Origin: Tissierella pigra
Lineage (GTDB): Bacteria > Bacillota > Clostridia > Tissierellales > Tissierellaceae
NCBI RefSeq assembly: GCF_009695605.1
Contig: NZ_VUNQ01000009.1
Location: forward strand, 34,714-98,713
Direction: 5' to 3'
Length of the DNA stretch: 64,000 nt
Shown here: positions 9,679 through 18,014 of the stretch, in pieces
Layout of the letters: every line of letters starts with the position of its first letter
Numbering within the stretch: position 1 is the stretch's first letter
The notes under the pieces: model-generated
What the model saw: the letters and a program-made list of their open reading frames with translations, nothing else
Databases searched by the model: none
Told to the model about the DNA's origin: nothing
Made by a program: the position numbers and the translations under genes

Positions 9679-10443
9679 CTACTTTATAATGTCTTTAGAA
9701 AATAATACTTTTAGCATGAACTTTGGTAAAACTATTTGTCGTTTTATTCTTGAAGGTTCTTTAACTAATCTATACAACCACTCAAGTCCTAATTTCTGAT
9801 ATATTTCAGGGGCTCTTTTAGAGTTTCCAGCTAATATATCCATTACTCCGCCATTTCCTATGATTACCTTTGCCTTAATCTTGTCTTTATTGGCATCTAT
9901 CCAAATTTCCTGTTTAGGAAATCCTAATCCTACAAATATTATATCTGGATTTAAAGAATTAATATTATCTATAACTTTTACTTCTTCTTCATGGTTCTCA
10001 TATCCCACATGGATACCTTTAAAATACCCATGATGGTGTCCTGCTATTCTAATATTTGGATAATCCTTTTTTACATTTTCCGCTGCCATTTTAGCAACTC
10101 CATCTTTTCCACCAAAAAAATAAATACTATAGGAGTTTTCATTGGCTATTTTAAGTAAATTTATAGATAAATCAAATCCTGTTACTCTTTCTTGTAATGG
10201 CTTTTTTTTAATTCTAGAAGCATATATTAACCCTATTCCATCTGGTACTATTAGATCACCCCTATTAATTAAATCTTTAAGACTTTCATCATCCTTTGCA
10301 ACCATTACAATTTCTGTATTAGGGGTGTAAATAGCTTTTGATTTTTCTCCTTTAAGATATTCTTCTAATTGTAATGTTGCCTCTTGTAAAGTTGTATTAT
10401 ATATTTTTACTCCAAATATTTCTAAAGTTTTAATTACAATCAC
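9679..10443 (-). CDS. WecG/TagA/CpsF family glycosyltransferase
   Basis: 254 residues of the WecG/TagA/CpsF family (GT26), which adds N-acetylmannosamine or a related sugar to undecaprenyl-diphosphate-linked GlcNAc in teichoic-acid and secondary wall-polymer synthesis. Hallmarks are YTPNTEIVMVAKDDE, VPDGIGLIYASR, RVTGFDL, YFFGGKDGVA and VGLGFPKQE. The stop of the GT4-CsaB gene is one base from this start (10444/10443). Co-location with CsaB supports assembly of a pyruvylated polymer for anchoring SLH-domain proteins. Exact sugar is inferred only. Confidence 0.92.
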   Translation of the reverse strand: MIVIKTLEIFGVKIYNTTLQEATLQLEEYLKGEKSKAIYTPNTEIVMVAKDDESLKDLINRGDLIVPDGIGLIYASRIKKKPLQERVTGFDLSINLLKIANENSYSIYFFGGKDGVAKMAAENVKKDYPNIRIAGHHHGYFKGIHVGYENHEEEVKVIDNINSLNPDIIFVGLGFPKQEIWIDANKDKIKAKVIIGNGGVMDILAGNSKRAPEIYQKLGLEWLYRLVKEPSRIKRQIVLPKFMLKVLFSKDIIK

Positions 10444-12660
10444 CTACTTTTTTATTAAATCTAACGCCATTTCCACATTAGATAATGCTTTTTCTTCTAG
10501 CTCCTTATGCTGTTCTTTTAAATGTTTATTGAGATTGGTTCGATTATTCCATATATAATCTATTTTTTCTAATAAATCATCATATGATAAAGTCTCAATA
10601 CTACATATATAATCCATATCTAGAGAACGTAAGATTCCATCAACTTTTGGATCATAAGATAAACCTACCATAGGTATCTCTTGAGTTGCTGCATAAATTA
10701 AGGAATGAAGTCTCATGGCAACAATTATTTCTAATTCTCTTATTATCCCCATTATCTCCTCTACACCATATTTCTCCTTTATTACATAAGAACCATTTTT
10801 CCTAACCATACTATTTATATCAAGACTTATTTCTAAATCCTCTGGATAGTGCATAGGTATCAAAATCACATTTACATCATACTTCTCTACTATATAATCT
10901 ATGGCTTCCGCCATAACCTTAATTAAATTCTCATTATCTTTCCACTTTCTCACTGAAATTCCAATAAACTTTTTATGTCTAGGTATTTCTTCTTTCTCAA
11001 ATATTTCTTGTATCCTAGGTTCTGGAGCTGGTTCTAAAGTAAATACTGGGTCTGCTGTTACTACTATATTTTTATTCTTTACTCCTAAGACCTTAATAAA
11101 ATCTTCAGAATCCTTATCTCTAAGAGTAATTAAATCAACTTTATTCAATGTACTTCTAGTTAAAATTCTATTTAGCTTCTTTTTAATAGGTCCTATTCCA
11201 TTGGCATATACCATTACAGGCTTATTATATAATTTTGCCAACCTTATTGTTGATAGATAATATAGTAAGGACCTTGTGCTGGTTATGTCCTGTAATAAAG
11301 ACCCACCACCTGAAATAAATAGAGTGGAGTTCTTCATAGCCTTATATACTTTTTTAAATTCAAATCTATTTACTGCATTTACATTATATATCTCTTCAGT
11401 TTTTGCAGGATTATTAGAGAGTACATTTATACTTATATCTTTATTATAGGCTTTAATATCTTTTACTATTGCCTTTAGTATAGCATCATCACCACTATTA
11501 TCAAATCCATAATATCCAGATAAAAGAATTGAATCTCTTAATCCACTATTATTTAATATCTTCTCATAGATTTTTAGATGCTCTCTCGCCATAGCTTCTG
11601 ATGAATACATTTCTTTTACTTTATTAAATAGATTTTCACCCATATTTTGAATTTTTTCTTTATTCTCTACTAAATCTATTATTCTATTGCTTAAAGCTTC
11701 TATATCTCCTACATCAACTAAATATCCATTTTTACCATCTTCTATTAGTTTACTTATTCCTCCTACATTGGTGGATATTATTGTCTTTTTAAGCCTTGCC
11801 CCTTCTAATATTGCATAGGGAAAGGATTCACTAACTGAAGTTAAGGCATTTATATCTATGGCATTAAAAAATGAATTTGGGTCTTTTATGTAACCTAAAA
11901 AATGTAGATTTTCTTCTACCTTTAACTCCTTAGCCAATGACATTAGTCTTTGTCTCTCATTTCCATCTCCTGCAATTAGAAATATAACATCTTTTCTTTT
12001 CTGCAACACATTTGAAGCTGCTCTAATAAAGGTTTCATGGTCTTTTACTAAATCCAATCTTGCTGCAATTCCTACTACGGTCTCTCCTTTGTAATCAATT
12101 TCATGTCTTTGAAAAAATTCTTCTTTGGAGAGATATTCCATACTGCTGTCTAAATCTATACCATTATATGCAGTAAATATTCTGTCCTTCTTAAATCCTC
12201 TTTGAACCAACATATCTTTAAAGGTATCAGAAATTGCAATAAAATATTTGAATCTTTGAAGAGCAAATTTATTTAATGTGGTGAAAATGATTTTCTTATA
12301 AAAATTATCTTTAAAATCCAATTCGTAATCACTATGGATTGTTGTAATAAAGGGTTTCTTTACCTTTAACTTTAAAAACATACCAATGAAATTAGCCCTA
12401 GCCCCATGACAGTGAATAATATCATATCCTTGTTTTTCTACTTCTTCTGCCAACCTACCTACTACTGACATATCAAATCTACTCTTTTGTTTAAATACTT
12501 CTATGGGAATACCAGTAGCTTTAGCATCATGATAGAAGGTATCTTCAATAAAACATATGATTTTGGCATCTATTAACTTGTCTATTGCTTTTATTAGAGA
12601 GATTATATGGGTCTTAGCACCACCTGTATCTCCCCCACTGATTAGATGAAGTACTTTCAT
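10444..12660 (-). CDS. csaB: Fusion of GT4 glycosyltransferase and CsaB-type polysaccharide pyruvyl transferase
   Basis: 738 residues in two enzymes. Residues 1-370 are a GT-B, family 4 glycosyltransferase: N-terminal HLISGGDTGGAKTH, then IAARLDLVKDHETF, GDGNERQRL and the ESFPYAILEGA nucleotide-sugar block. Residues about 377-738 are a polysaccharide pyruvyl transferase of the CsaB type, starting LLSGYYGFDNSGDDAIL, with SGGGSLLQD and a late MRLHSLIYA block. CsaB adds ketal pyruvate to wall polysaccharide, the ligand of SLH domains. Normally two genes; here one frame with no internal stop. The symbol applies to the C-terminal half. Confidence 0.9.
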   Translation of the reverse strand: MKVLHLISGGDTGGAKTHIISLIKAIDKLIDAKIICFIEDTFYHDAKATGIPIEVFKQKSRFDMSVVGRLAEEVEKQGYDIIHCHGARANFIGMFLKLKVKKPFITTIHSDYELDFKDNFYKKIIFTTLNKFALQRFKYFIAISDTFKDMLVQRGFKKDRIFTAYNGIDLDSSMEYLSKEEFFQRHEIDYKGETVVGIAARLDLVKDHETFIRAASNVLQKRKDVIFLIAGDGNERQRLMSLAKELKVEENLHFLGYIKDPNSFFNAIDINALTSVSESFPYAILEGARLKKTIISTNVGGISKLIEDGKNGYLVDVGDIEALSNRIIDLVENKEKIQNMGENLFNKVKEMYSSEAMAREHLKIYEKILNNSGLRDSILLSGYYGFDNSGDDAILKAIVKDIKAYNKDISINVLSNNPAKTEEIYNVNAVNRFEFKKVYKAMKNSTLFISGGGSLLQDITSTRSLLYYLSTIRLAKLYNKPVMVYANGIGPIKKKLNRILTRSTLNKVDLITLRDKDSEDFIKVLGVKNKNIVVTADPVFTLEPAPEPRIQEIFEKEEIPRHKKFIGISVRKWKDNENLIKVMAEAIDYIVEKYDVNVILIPMHYPEDLEISLDINSMVRKNGSYVIKEKYGVEEIMGIIRELEIIVAMRLHSLIYAATQEIPMVGLSYDPKVDGILRSLDMDYICSIETLSYDDLLEKIDYIWNNRTNLNKHLKEQHKELEEKALSNVEMALDLIKK

Positions 12661-12680
12661 TTTAATATGCTCCGTGGGAG

Positions 12681-13607
12681 CTACCTCCTATCTTTATTTT
12701 CTAATATTTCTTTTACTGACTTGTTATAAATTTTCTTTTCTTCTTTTGATTTCATAATTGCATAAATTAAAGTAAATTCACTACTTATTTGCTTGAATAT
12801 CTGTGGATTAAACTTTTCTTTTTCTAGCTTATCTATTATTTCTTTTAATATCATATAATTTACACTTACAAAGTTTTCAACAGCGTAGCTTTTTTTATAC
12901 ATCAATGCTCTTCTTCTATCTAATAAGTTAAAAGCACTAAATCCCATTGCCCACTGTGATTGAAAAATATCAAACTTACTTAGTTTCTCCTTATATATTT
13001 TTTCATCTAAGAAACTGGTTCTGTTAATGATTTTAGGGTCTATTAAACTATTTACTCCATATAGATATATGTTTTCAAATTGTTCATTCCATATTTTTAA
13101 AGCTTTTTCTAAAGTTTTTGTAGTTTCTACATGGTCTATATTTCCATCAATTAAAAAAGGACTGAAAATAATATCTGGTTTTTCCTTATTTAAAATTTCT
13201 AAGATTTCTTCAATCAGGTTTTTATCCTTAGAATCCAAAGTTCCATCTACTTTTTCTAAAAAGTAGATACTGTGAAATCCATAGCTTTCTTTAATCTTAT
13301 ATCCTTCTTCCATTCTTTCCTTGGCTGTCTCTTCTTTAGATTTATAACTAGTGCTTCCACTTCCATCAGTTAAATATACTAAGGACATTTTGCTTCCTGA
13401 GTTATGATATTTAATAATAGTCCCACCTAAACCAATGGTTTCATCATCTACATGGGGAGACAATACAAGGATTTTTTCATTCCCTTTAGGAATTATTTCT
13501 ATATAATCATCATTAATTTTACTTCCCTTAAAATAAAACCATAGATATATACGATTTATAAACATAATAGGGTATTTAAGCAACATCTTAATTAATTTTC
13601 TTATCAT
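12681..13607 (-). CDS. PIG-L family deacetylase
   Basis: 308 residues from ATG at 13607, chosen because AGGAAGTGATTGT precedes it and an upstream start would overlap the GNAT gene. The zinc motif PHVDDE, with GLGGTI after it, and the later DHVETTK histidine define the LmbE/PIG-L fold that removes N-acetyl groups from GlcNAc-containing lipids or sugars. A hydrophobic stretch near residues 5-24 suggests a membrane-associated N-terminus. Within a wall-polymer operon it may deacetylate a lipid-linked amino sugar (inference). Confidence 0.85.
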   Translation of the reverse strand: MIRKLIKMLLKYPIMFINRIYLWFYFKGSKINDDYIEIIPKGNEKILVLSPHVDDETIGLGGTIIKYHNSGSKMSLVYLTDGSGSTSYKSKEETAKERMEEGYKIKESYGFHSIYFLEKVDGTLDSKDKNLIEEILEILNKEKPDIIFSPFLIDGNIDHVETTKTLEKALKIWNEQFENIYLYGVNSLIDPKIINRTSFLDEKIYKEKLSKFDIFQSQWAMGFSAFNLLDRRRALMYKKSYAVENFVSVNYMILKEIIDKLEKEKFNPQIFKQISSEFTLIYAIMKSKEEKKIYNKSVKEILENKDRR

Positions 13608-13618
13608 ACAATCACTTC

Positions 13619-14686
13619 CTAATAAAAATCTGACTCTATAGGCATTATATACCAATTCTTTTCATCTAAAATAAATTTTTCTAAATCCTGATTTTCAGTA
13701 AGGTTTTTCACAACAAAAGGTATAGTGCTTCTAGTCTTAACAAATCCTAATTTCACTAGTAATCCTCTATACTGCATGGATTCTGATGCCCATGTTGCTA
13801 CTAAATCTGTATTTTGACTTTTAAAATATTCCTTTGCTTTAAAATATAAAGCAGCTACTGTATCTTCGTTGATTCCCACAATATCTACCATACTGCCAAG
13901 TCTTATATTAGGGTTATTTCTTATTTCTCTTTTTTCAATTTTAGTAATTATATATCCTACTAATTCATTATCTAAATAAGCACCAAAGGTTTTATAATCT
14001 ATATTTGGATGATTCTTTATTCTCCAATTTAAAAATTTGCTATCTCTTTTAGTCATTATAGGACTATCTGATTTAATCTTGTTCCATAGATTATCAAAAT
14101 CTTCATCAAATTCATCTATTTCTTTAATTATATAGTTTTCTTTTATCTTTATTTTTTGTTCCTTATATACAAATTTAATTAGACCATGTAAAGGTATGGA
14201 TAATATTTTTGCTAGAAATTTTATTTTTACAATATTTAATAGAATATTATCTAACCTATAATAATTTGTGAAAAGAGGGATATCTGCTACAAAGGATCCA
14301 CCAATACCACCTAGTAAACCTCTTAGGGCCATTTTTGAAGGAAATCCGAACCTAAACTCTATGTTGTTATTTACACCTATTTCGTAAGATTTATTGGCAA
14401 GTTCTTTATGTATACCTTTGCCTCTATAATCCTCATTTATCATGGTGTCTATTGATTGTCCTGCTAATACTTCTTCTCCTCTAACTAACATTACAGTAGG
14501 TAACAGAGTACACTGTCCTACTATCTTAGAATCATCTTCTGCCAGCACTATTACAGATTTTCCAGCAGGGTTCTCCATAAATTGCCAGTTCCAATATTCT
14601 TCTTTCCTATTAGTATTAAAGACTTTATTAAATAACTCTATTATTTCTTTTTCATCATTATTTTTATATTCTCTTATATTAGCCAT
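13619..14686 (-). CDS. GNAT family N-acetyltransferase, two-domain
   Basis: 355 residues. The N-terminal half is a GNAT domain with the acetyl-CoA signature NEDYRGKGIHKELANKSYE; the second half also looks acyltransferase-like, with GYIITKIEKRE and a C-terminal GLLVKLGFVKTRS block. Proteins of this size and layout are often in cell-wall or surface-polysaccharide clusters in clostridia. The acceptor is unknown. Eleven bases separate it from the chosen PIG-L start, so the genes are co-transcribed. Confidence 0.8.
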   Translation of the reverse strand: MANIREYKNNDEKEIIELFNKVFNTNRKEEYWNWQFMENPAGKSVIVLAEDDSKIVGQCTLLPTVMLVRGEEVLAGQSIDTMINEDYRGKGIHKELANKSYEIGVNNNIEFRFGFPSKMALRGLLGGIGGSFVADIPLFTNYYRLDNILLNIVKIKFLAKILSIPLHGLIKFVYKEQKIKIKENYIIKEIDEFDEDFDNLWNKIKSDSPIMTKRDSKFLNWRIKNHPNIDYKTFGAYLDNELVGYIITKIEKREIRNNPNIRLGSMVDIVGINEDTVAALYFKAKEYFKSQNTDLVATWASESMQYRGLLVKLGFVKTRSTIPFVVKNLTENQDLEKFILDEKNWYIMPIESDFY

Positions 14687-14697
14687 AAGTTCACTTC

Positions 14698-15168
14698 CTA
14701 TCTAATTTCATAATTTCCTTTCACTAGGAAAAAACTATTTTTTGTAGCTCTTGCTCCTCTTCCATCATCTCTAGGCACTATCAGTAAGTGATTTGCTTGA
14801 ATGTTTTCATCCATTCTTAAATCCTTACCTATGGTTACATTTGTAAGTCCATTTTCTATACCATTGCTTATTATGGCAATTGCTTTGGCTTCACCAGACC
14901 TTAGAATTATTTCTGTACCATCTTTACATATTAATGATTGTCCTTTCAGCACTTCAACTGCTTCCCATGAATTTACCGTCATATTTTCATTATTTTTATT
15001 TCCTATTTTTTCGTCTACATAGTATTTTAGTTGTTCTATTTTCTTTTCCACATAACTAAGACTTACTAATGGATCACTTTCAGAACCTGGCTCTGAAAAT
15101 ACTACTGTAGCCCCTAGAAGAATAATAACTGAGCTAACTCCAACACAAGCTTTCTTAAATTTACTCAC
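14698..15168 (-). CDS. Conserved exported/membrane-anchored protein of unknown function
   Basis: 156 residues starting at GTG (15168), preceded by GGGAGG at an 8-base spacing; a longer frame to 15270 runs into repeat DNA and is unlikely. Residues about 10-25 form a signal or anchor helix, followed by a short coiled segment and a beta-rich domain with AVEVLKGQSLICKDGTEIILRSGEA, interrupted in meaning only, and a late LLIVPRDDGRGA block. The family function is not known to me. It is first in the wall-polymer operon. Confidence 0.65.
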   Translation of the reverse strand: MSKFKKACVGVSSVIILLGATVVFSEPGSESDPLVSLSYVEKKIEQLKYYVDEKIGNKNNENMTVNSWEAVEVLKGQSLICKDGTEIILRSGEAKAIAIISNGIENGLTNVTIGKDLRMDENIQANHLLIVPRDDGRGARATKNSFFLVKGNYEIR

Positions 15169-15189
15169 TTTATGTACCTCCCTTTTCTT

Positions 15190-15292
15190 AGTGAATAGTG
15201 GATAACTAATAGTGAATAGTTCAGTAATCAAAAGTACACCATTGTTTTTCATTGGTTTTAAACTATTCACTTTTCACTATTAACTATTAACT
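15190..15292. repeat. Imperfect inverted repeat built from TAGTGAATAG-type units
   Basis: Two arms of 32 bases (15190-15221 and 15261-15292) made of repeated agtgaatag/ctattcact units with a 39-base centre. A short palindrome of the same unit, AGTGAATA-ac-TATTCACT, occurs at 27891-27908. It may be a small dispersed repeat or a strong hairpin in front of the wall-polymer operon. Confidence 0.6.
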
Positions 15293-15320
15293 GTCTTCAT
15301 TATACTACAAAAACAACAAA

Positions 15321-15347
15321 AAAATAAGCATATTCAATGCTTATTTT
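15321..15347 (-). terminator. Rho-independent terminator after mazF
   Basis: 11-bp perfect stem (aaaataagcat / atgcttatttt), 5-base loop, followed on the minus strand by seven T. It lies 17 bases past the mazF stop. Confidence 0.85.
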
Positions 15348-15363
15348 AAATATGTATGTATTT

Positions 15364-15714
15364 TTATAGTTCTACTAACCCTAAGCTTATTTTTAGGCAC
15401 TCATCTACATTTGCCATCATTTCTTCATTGAATCTTCCAATTCTTTCTCGTAACCGTTTTTTATCTATTGTTCTTATTTGCTCCAGAAGGACTACTGAGT
15501 CCTTCGGTAACCCATATTCTGGAGCATTAATTTCTACATGAGTAGGCAGCTTTGCCTTGTTTATCTGTGATGTAATGGCGGCAATAATAATTGTAGGACT
15601 ATATTTATTACCAATATCATTTTGAATAACAAGAACTGGCCTTACTCCCCCCTGTTCAGACCCAATAACAGGGCTTAAATCTGCATAGTATATATCCCCT
15701 CTTTTAACTATCAT
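15364..15714 (-). CDS. mazF: MazF/EndoA type II toxin, endoribonuclease
   Basis: 116 residues, the standard MazF/NdoA length. The PemK-fold blocks are complete: [42 protein letters not shown] and [18 protein letters not shown]. The enzyme cleaves single-stranded mRNA at short specific sequences and is held inactive by the protein from the upstream gene, with which it overlaps by 4 bases. A MazEF pair downstream of alr is the arrangement of Bacillus subtilis and C. difficile, so this is a core-chromosome copy rather than a mobile one. Confidence 0.95.
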   Translation of the reverse strand: MIVKRGDIYYADLSPVIGSEQGGVRPVLVIQNDIGNKYSPTIIIAAITSQINKAKLPTHVEINAPEYGLPKDSVVLLEQIRTIDKKRLRERIGRFNEEMMANVDECLKISLGLVEL

Positions 15715-15992
15715 AATATCTCACGCCCCGTTAGTCTTGCTTCATATATTACTAAATCAAGAATGTCTTGCTCTAGCCCTATTTCTGCAAGAGTTAAATT
15801 TATTTGACTCATCTCTTTATACCCTTCTTTCATCTTTTCCGCAACTTCTATTCTCTTTTTTTCGTTGATAAATAGTCTCATAGCTTCTATTACAAAATCA
15901 GACCTATTTTTGTACTCCATCGGTACCATAACATCAACTTCCTCAAGGAGGCTATTAGGTAAACTAATCATAATCCTTCTAGTCTCAGCCAT
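15711..15992 (-). CDS. mazE: MazE/EndoAI antitoxin, ribbon-helix-helix
   Basis: 93 residues. The N-terminus [16 protein letters not shown] is a ribbon-helix-helix (CopG-like) DNA-binding segment, and the acidic C-terminal half would wrap the toxin. Overlap of the stop with the toxin start (ATGA type) keeps antitoxin synthesis ahead. RHH antitoxins usually repress their own promoter. Start has a GGGGGTGGATC ribosome site. Confidence 0.92.
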   Translation of the reverse strand: MAETRRIMISLPNSLLEEVDVMVPMEYKNRSDFVIEAMRLFINEKKRIEVAEKMKEGYKEMSQINLTLAEIGLEQDILDLVIYEARLTGREIL

Positions 15993-16199
15993 ATAGATCC
16001 ACCCCCATATTACAGATTCTTATAATTGCAGTATAAATATAACTTTTGTTGAAACCTATTGATAGAAAAGTTCATTATTTATAAAATATCCAAATGTAGA
16101 ACCTTCCTATTCCTTATAAAAATTTAAAATAGCCTAAGATAATTATATATTCATTATATTGTATATGTCAACCTATTCATTGTTTATTCCTTTTAAACC

Positions 16200-17372
16200 T
16201 TATTCCAGTAAATAATCCTTTATTTTCACAATTTTGCCATCTGATATATAAACTCTAGGTACTCTTCTACTTACCATACAAATAATCTCATAATTTATTG
16301 TACCAAGCTTTGCTCCAAGTTCATCAACATGAGGATGCCCCTTCTCATATCCAAATATAACTACTTCATCTCCTAATTCTATGTTTTCTATATGACTTAC
16401 ATCTATCATACATTGATCCATACATATATTTCCTACTATTTTTGCCCTTTTTCCTCTTATATAAACCTCTGCCTTATTACTCAATAGTCTTGTAAATCCA
16501 TCTGCATATCCAATAGGTATAGTTGCAATTTTAGATTCCCTTTCTGTTATAAAAGTATGCCCATAACTTATACCAGTTCCCCTGGATACAGTTTTCAAAT
16601 GCACTATTTTAGTTTTTAACGCCATTGCTGGTTTTAGCACTATGTATTCCTTATTTACTTCATCTGAAGGATAAAGACCATAAATCATTATTCCAGCCCT
16701 TACCATATCCAAATCATAATCTCTCAAATCTATAATTCCTGCACTGTTTGACATATGTTTAATTTTTATATTTAATCCCCTGTTTTCTAGTTTATTTATA
16801 ATTTCCATATATCTTTTAAACTGTATTGTGGAATAGGATTTGTCTAATTCATCAGCTTTAGCAAAGTGAGAAAATATTCCTTCAACATATATATTTTGAA
16901 GTTTGGATATTTTCAATATATCTTCTACAGTTTCTTCATTGGCTTCAAACCCTATTCGACCCATTCCAGTATCAATTTTAATATGAATAGTAGCCTTTTT
17001 CCCTAATTCTATTGCCTTACTAGATAGTTTTTTAGCATCACTATAATTATATATGGTTTGTATCAAATCATATTTTAATATGGCTTCATAATTATTAGGT
17101 GATGTATAGCCTAATATTAAAATACTGTCATTTATATTTGCACGTCTCAGCTCTATAGCTTCTCCTACAGTGGCAACAGCCAGTCTATCAGCACCATTAT
17201 TAAGTAATGTTCTTGCTATATCTATAGAGCCATGCCCGTAACCATTTGCCTTCACTACAGCAGTAACTAATGTATTTTCCTTTATGTGTTTTCGTACTTC
17301 CATTATATTATGAGCTAAATTGTCTAAGTTAATTTCTGCCCATACTGGTCTTATTTCATCTAAGGTATACAT
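16200..17372 (-). CDS. alr: Alanine racemase
   Basis: 390 residues from ATG at 17372 (AAGGAGG, 8-base spacing); longer frames overlap gerS and lack a site. PLP lysine lies in VVKANGYGHG, and the second catalytic residue is the tyrosine of GISYGHTF. RAGIMIYGLYPSD and GNICMDQCMIDV are also conserved. It interconverts L- and D-alanine for peptidoglycan. Immediate linkage to a GerS-like lipoprotein mirrors gerS-alr2 of C. difficile, where the gene is tied to sporulation. Confidence 0.96.
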   Translation of the reverse strand: MYTLDEIRPVWAEINLDNLAHNIMEVRKHIKENTLVTAVVKANGYGHGSIDIARTLLNNGADRLAVATVGEAIELRRANINDSILILGYTSPNNYEAILKYDLIQTIYNYSDAKKLSSKAIELGKKATIHIKIDTGMGRIGFEANEETVEDILKISKLQNIYVEGIFSHFAKADELDKSYSTIQFKRYMEIINKLENRGLNIKIKHMSNSAGIIDLRDYDLDMVRAGIMIYGLYPSDEVNKEYIVLKPAMALKTKIVHLKTVSRGTGISYGHTFITERESKIATIPIGYADGFTRLLSNKAEVYIRGKRAKIVGNICMDQCMIDVSHIENIELGDEVVIFGYEKGHPHVDELGAKLGTINYEIICMVSRRVPRVYISDGKIVKIKDYLLE

Positions 17373-17397
17373 TTGACAGTCCTCCTTATAATACTCA

Positions 17398-18000
17398 TTA
17401 GTCTTTAAGAAACTTAAAATCTTCATAAGTAATTTCCATCTGTAGCAAACCATTCTGATCTAATACATTTAATTTATAAGGGACAAAATCCTTTTTCCTT
17501 ACCCAAATCTTAGTTAAATCTCTATATTTATTTTTTTCATCTAATTTAAGCTCAAAAACTATATGCTCCTTTCCATTTATTTCATCTATAGAGATATTTT
17601 CTACATTTTGTAAGTTGTTTAGAAAATCTCCCACAATCATCTGATTATTTAAAGATTTTATTGCCACCAATGATATGGATTGATTTATAGATGGATGCTC
17701 TACAAAAATTTTATCATCGGTATTTAGTATTACTATGCCTTTACTTTCTTTAGGGCTTAGGATTTCTAATCTATAATCATTTGATTTATTATAGCTTTCT
17801 TCAATTGTATATTCTGAAACCGTATCACCTGAAGTTATTCTTATATTGGCCTTGCATTTATATCCACCATAGTTTTCATAAGCTTTTTCTATCTTTGATA
17901 GCAGCTTTTTATTTTTATCTAATGTATTTTCATTATTCTTGGGACTACATCCTGTAAGTAAAATAGTAATAGCTATCATAAATATAAAAAACCTTTTCAA
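17398..18000 (-). CDS. gerS: GerS-like germination lipoprotein (LolA fold)
   Basis: 200 residues beginning at TTG. The N-terminus is a lipoprotein signal with lipobox LLTGC (Cys18). The mature part has the LolA/LolB-type beta pattern: YKCKANIRITSGDTVSEY, YRLEILSPKESKGIVILN and a final YKLNVLDQNGLLQMEI strand. In C. difficile GerS is a LolA-like lipoprotein needed for cortex modification by CwlD, and its gene is followed by alr2. The same order here, with 25 bases between, supports the call. Similarity to GerS itself was not measured. Confidence 0.75.
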   Translation of the reverse strand: MKRFFIFMIAITILLTGCSPKNNENTLDKNKKLLSKIEKAYENYGGYKCKANIRITSGDTVSEYTIEESYNKSNDYRLEILSPKESKGIVILNTDDKIFVEHPSINQSISLVAIKSLNNQMIVGDFLNNLQNVENISIDEINGKEHIVFELKLDEKNKYRDLTKIWVRKKDFVPYKLNVLDQNGLLQMEITYEDFKFLKD

Positions 18001-18014
18001 TATTACACCAGCCT

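Noticed and set aside
15169..15270. 34-residue N-terminal extension of the membrane-anchored protein at 14698
   Set aside because: It reads through repeat DNA and lacks a ribosome site; the GTG at 15168 has GGGAGG and begins the signal segment.
17373..17453. Longer start of alanine racemase
   Set aside because: It would overlap gerS; the AAGGAGG site sits before ATG at 17372.
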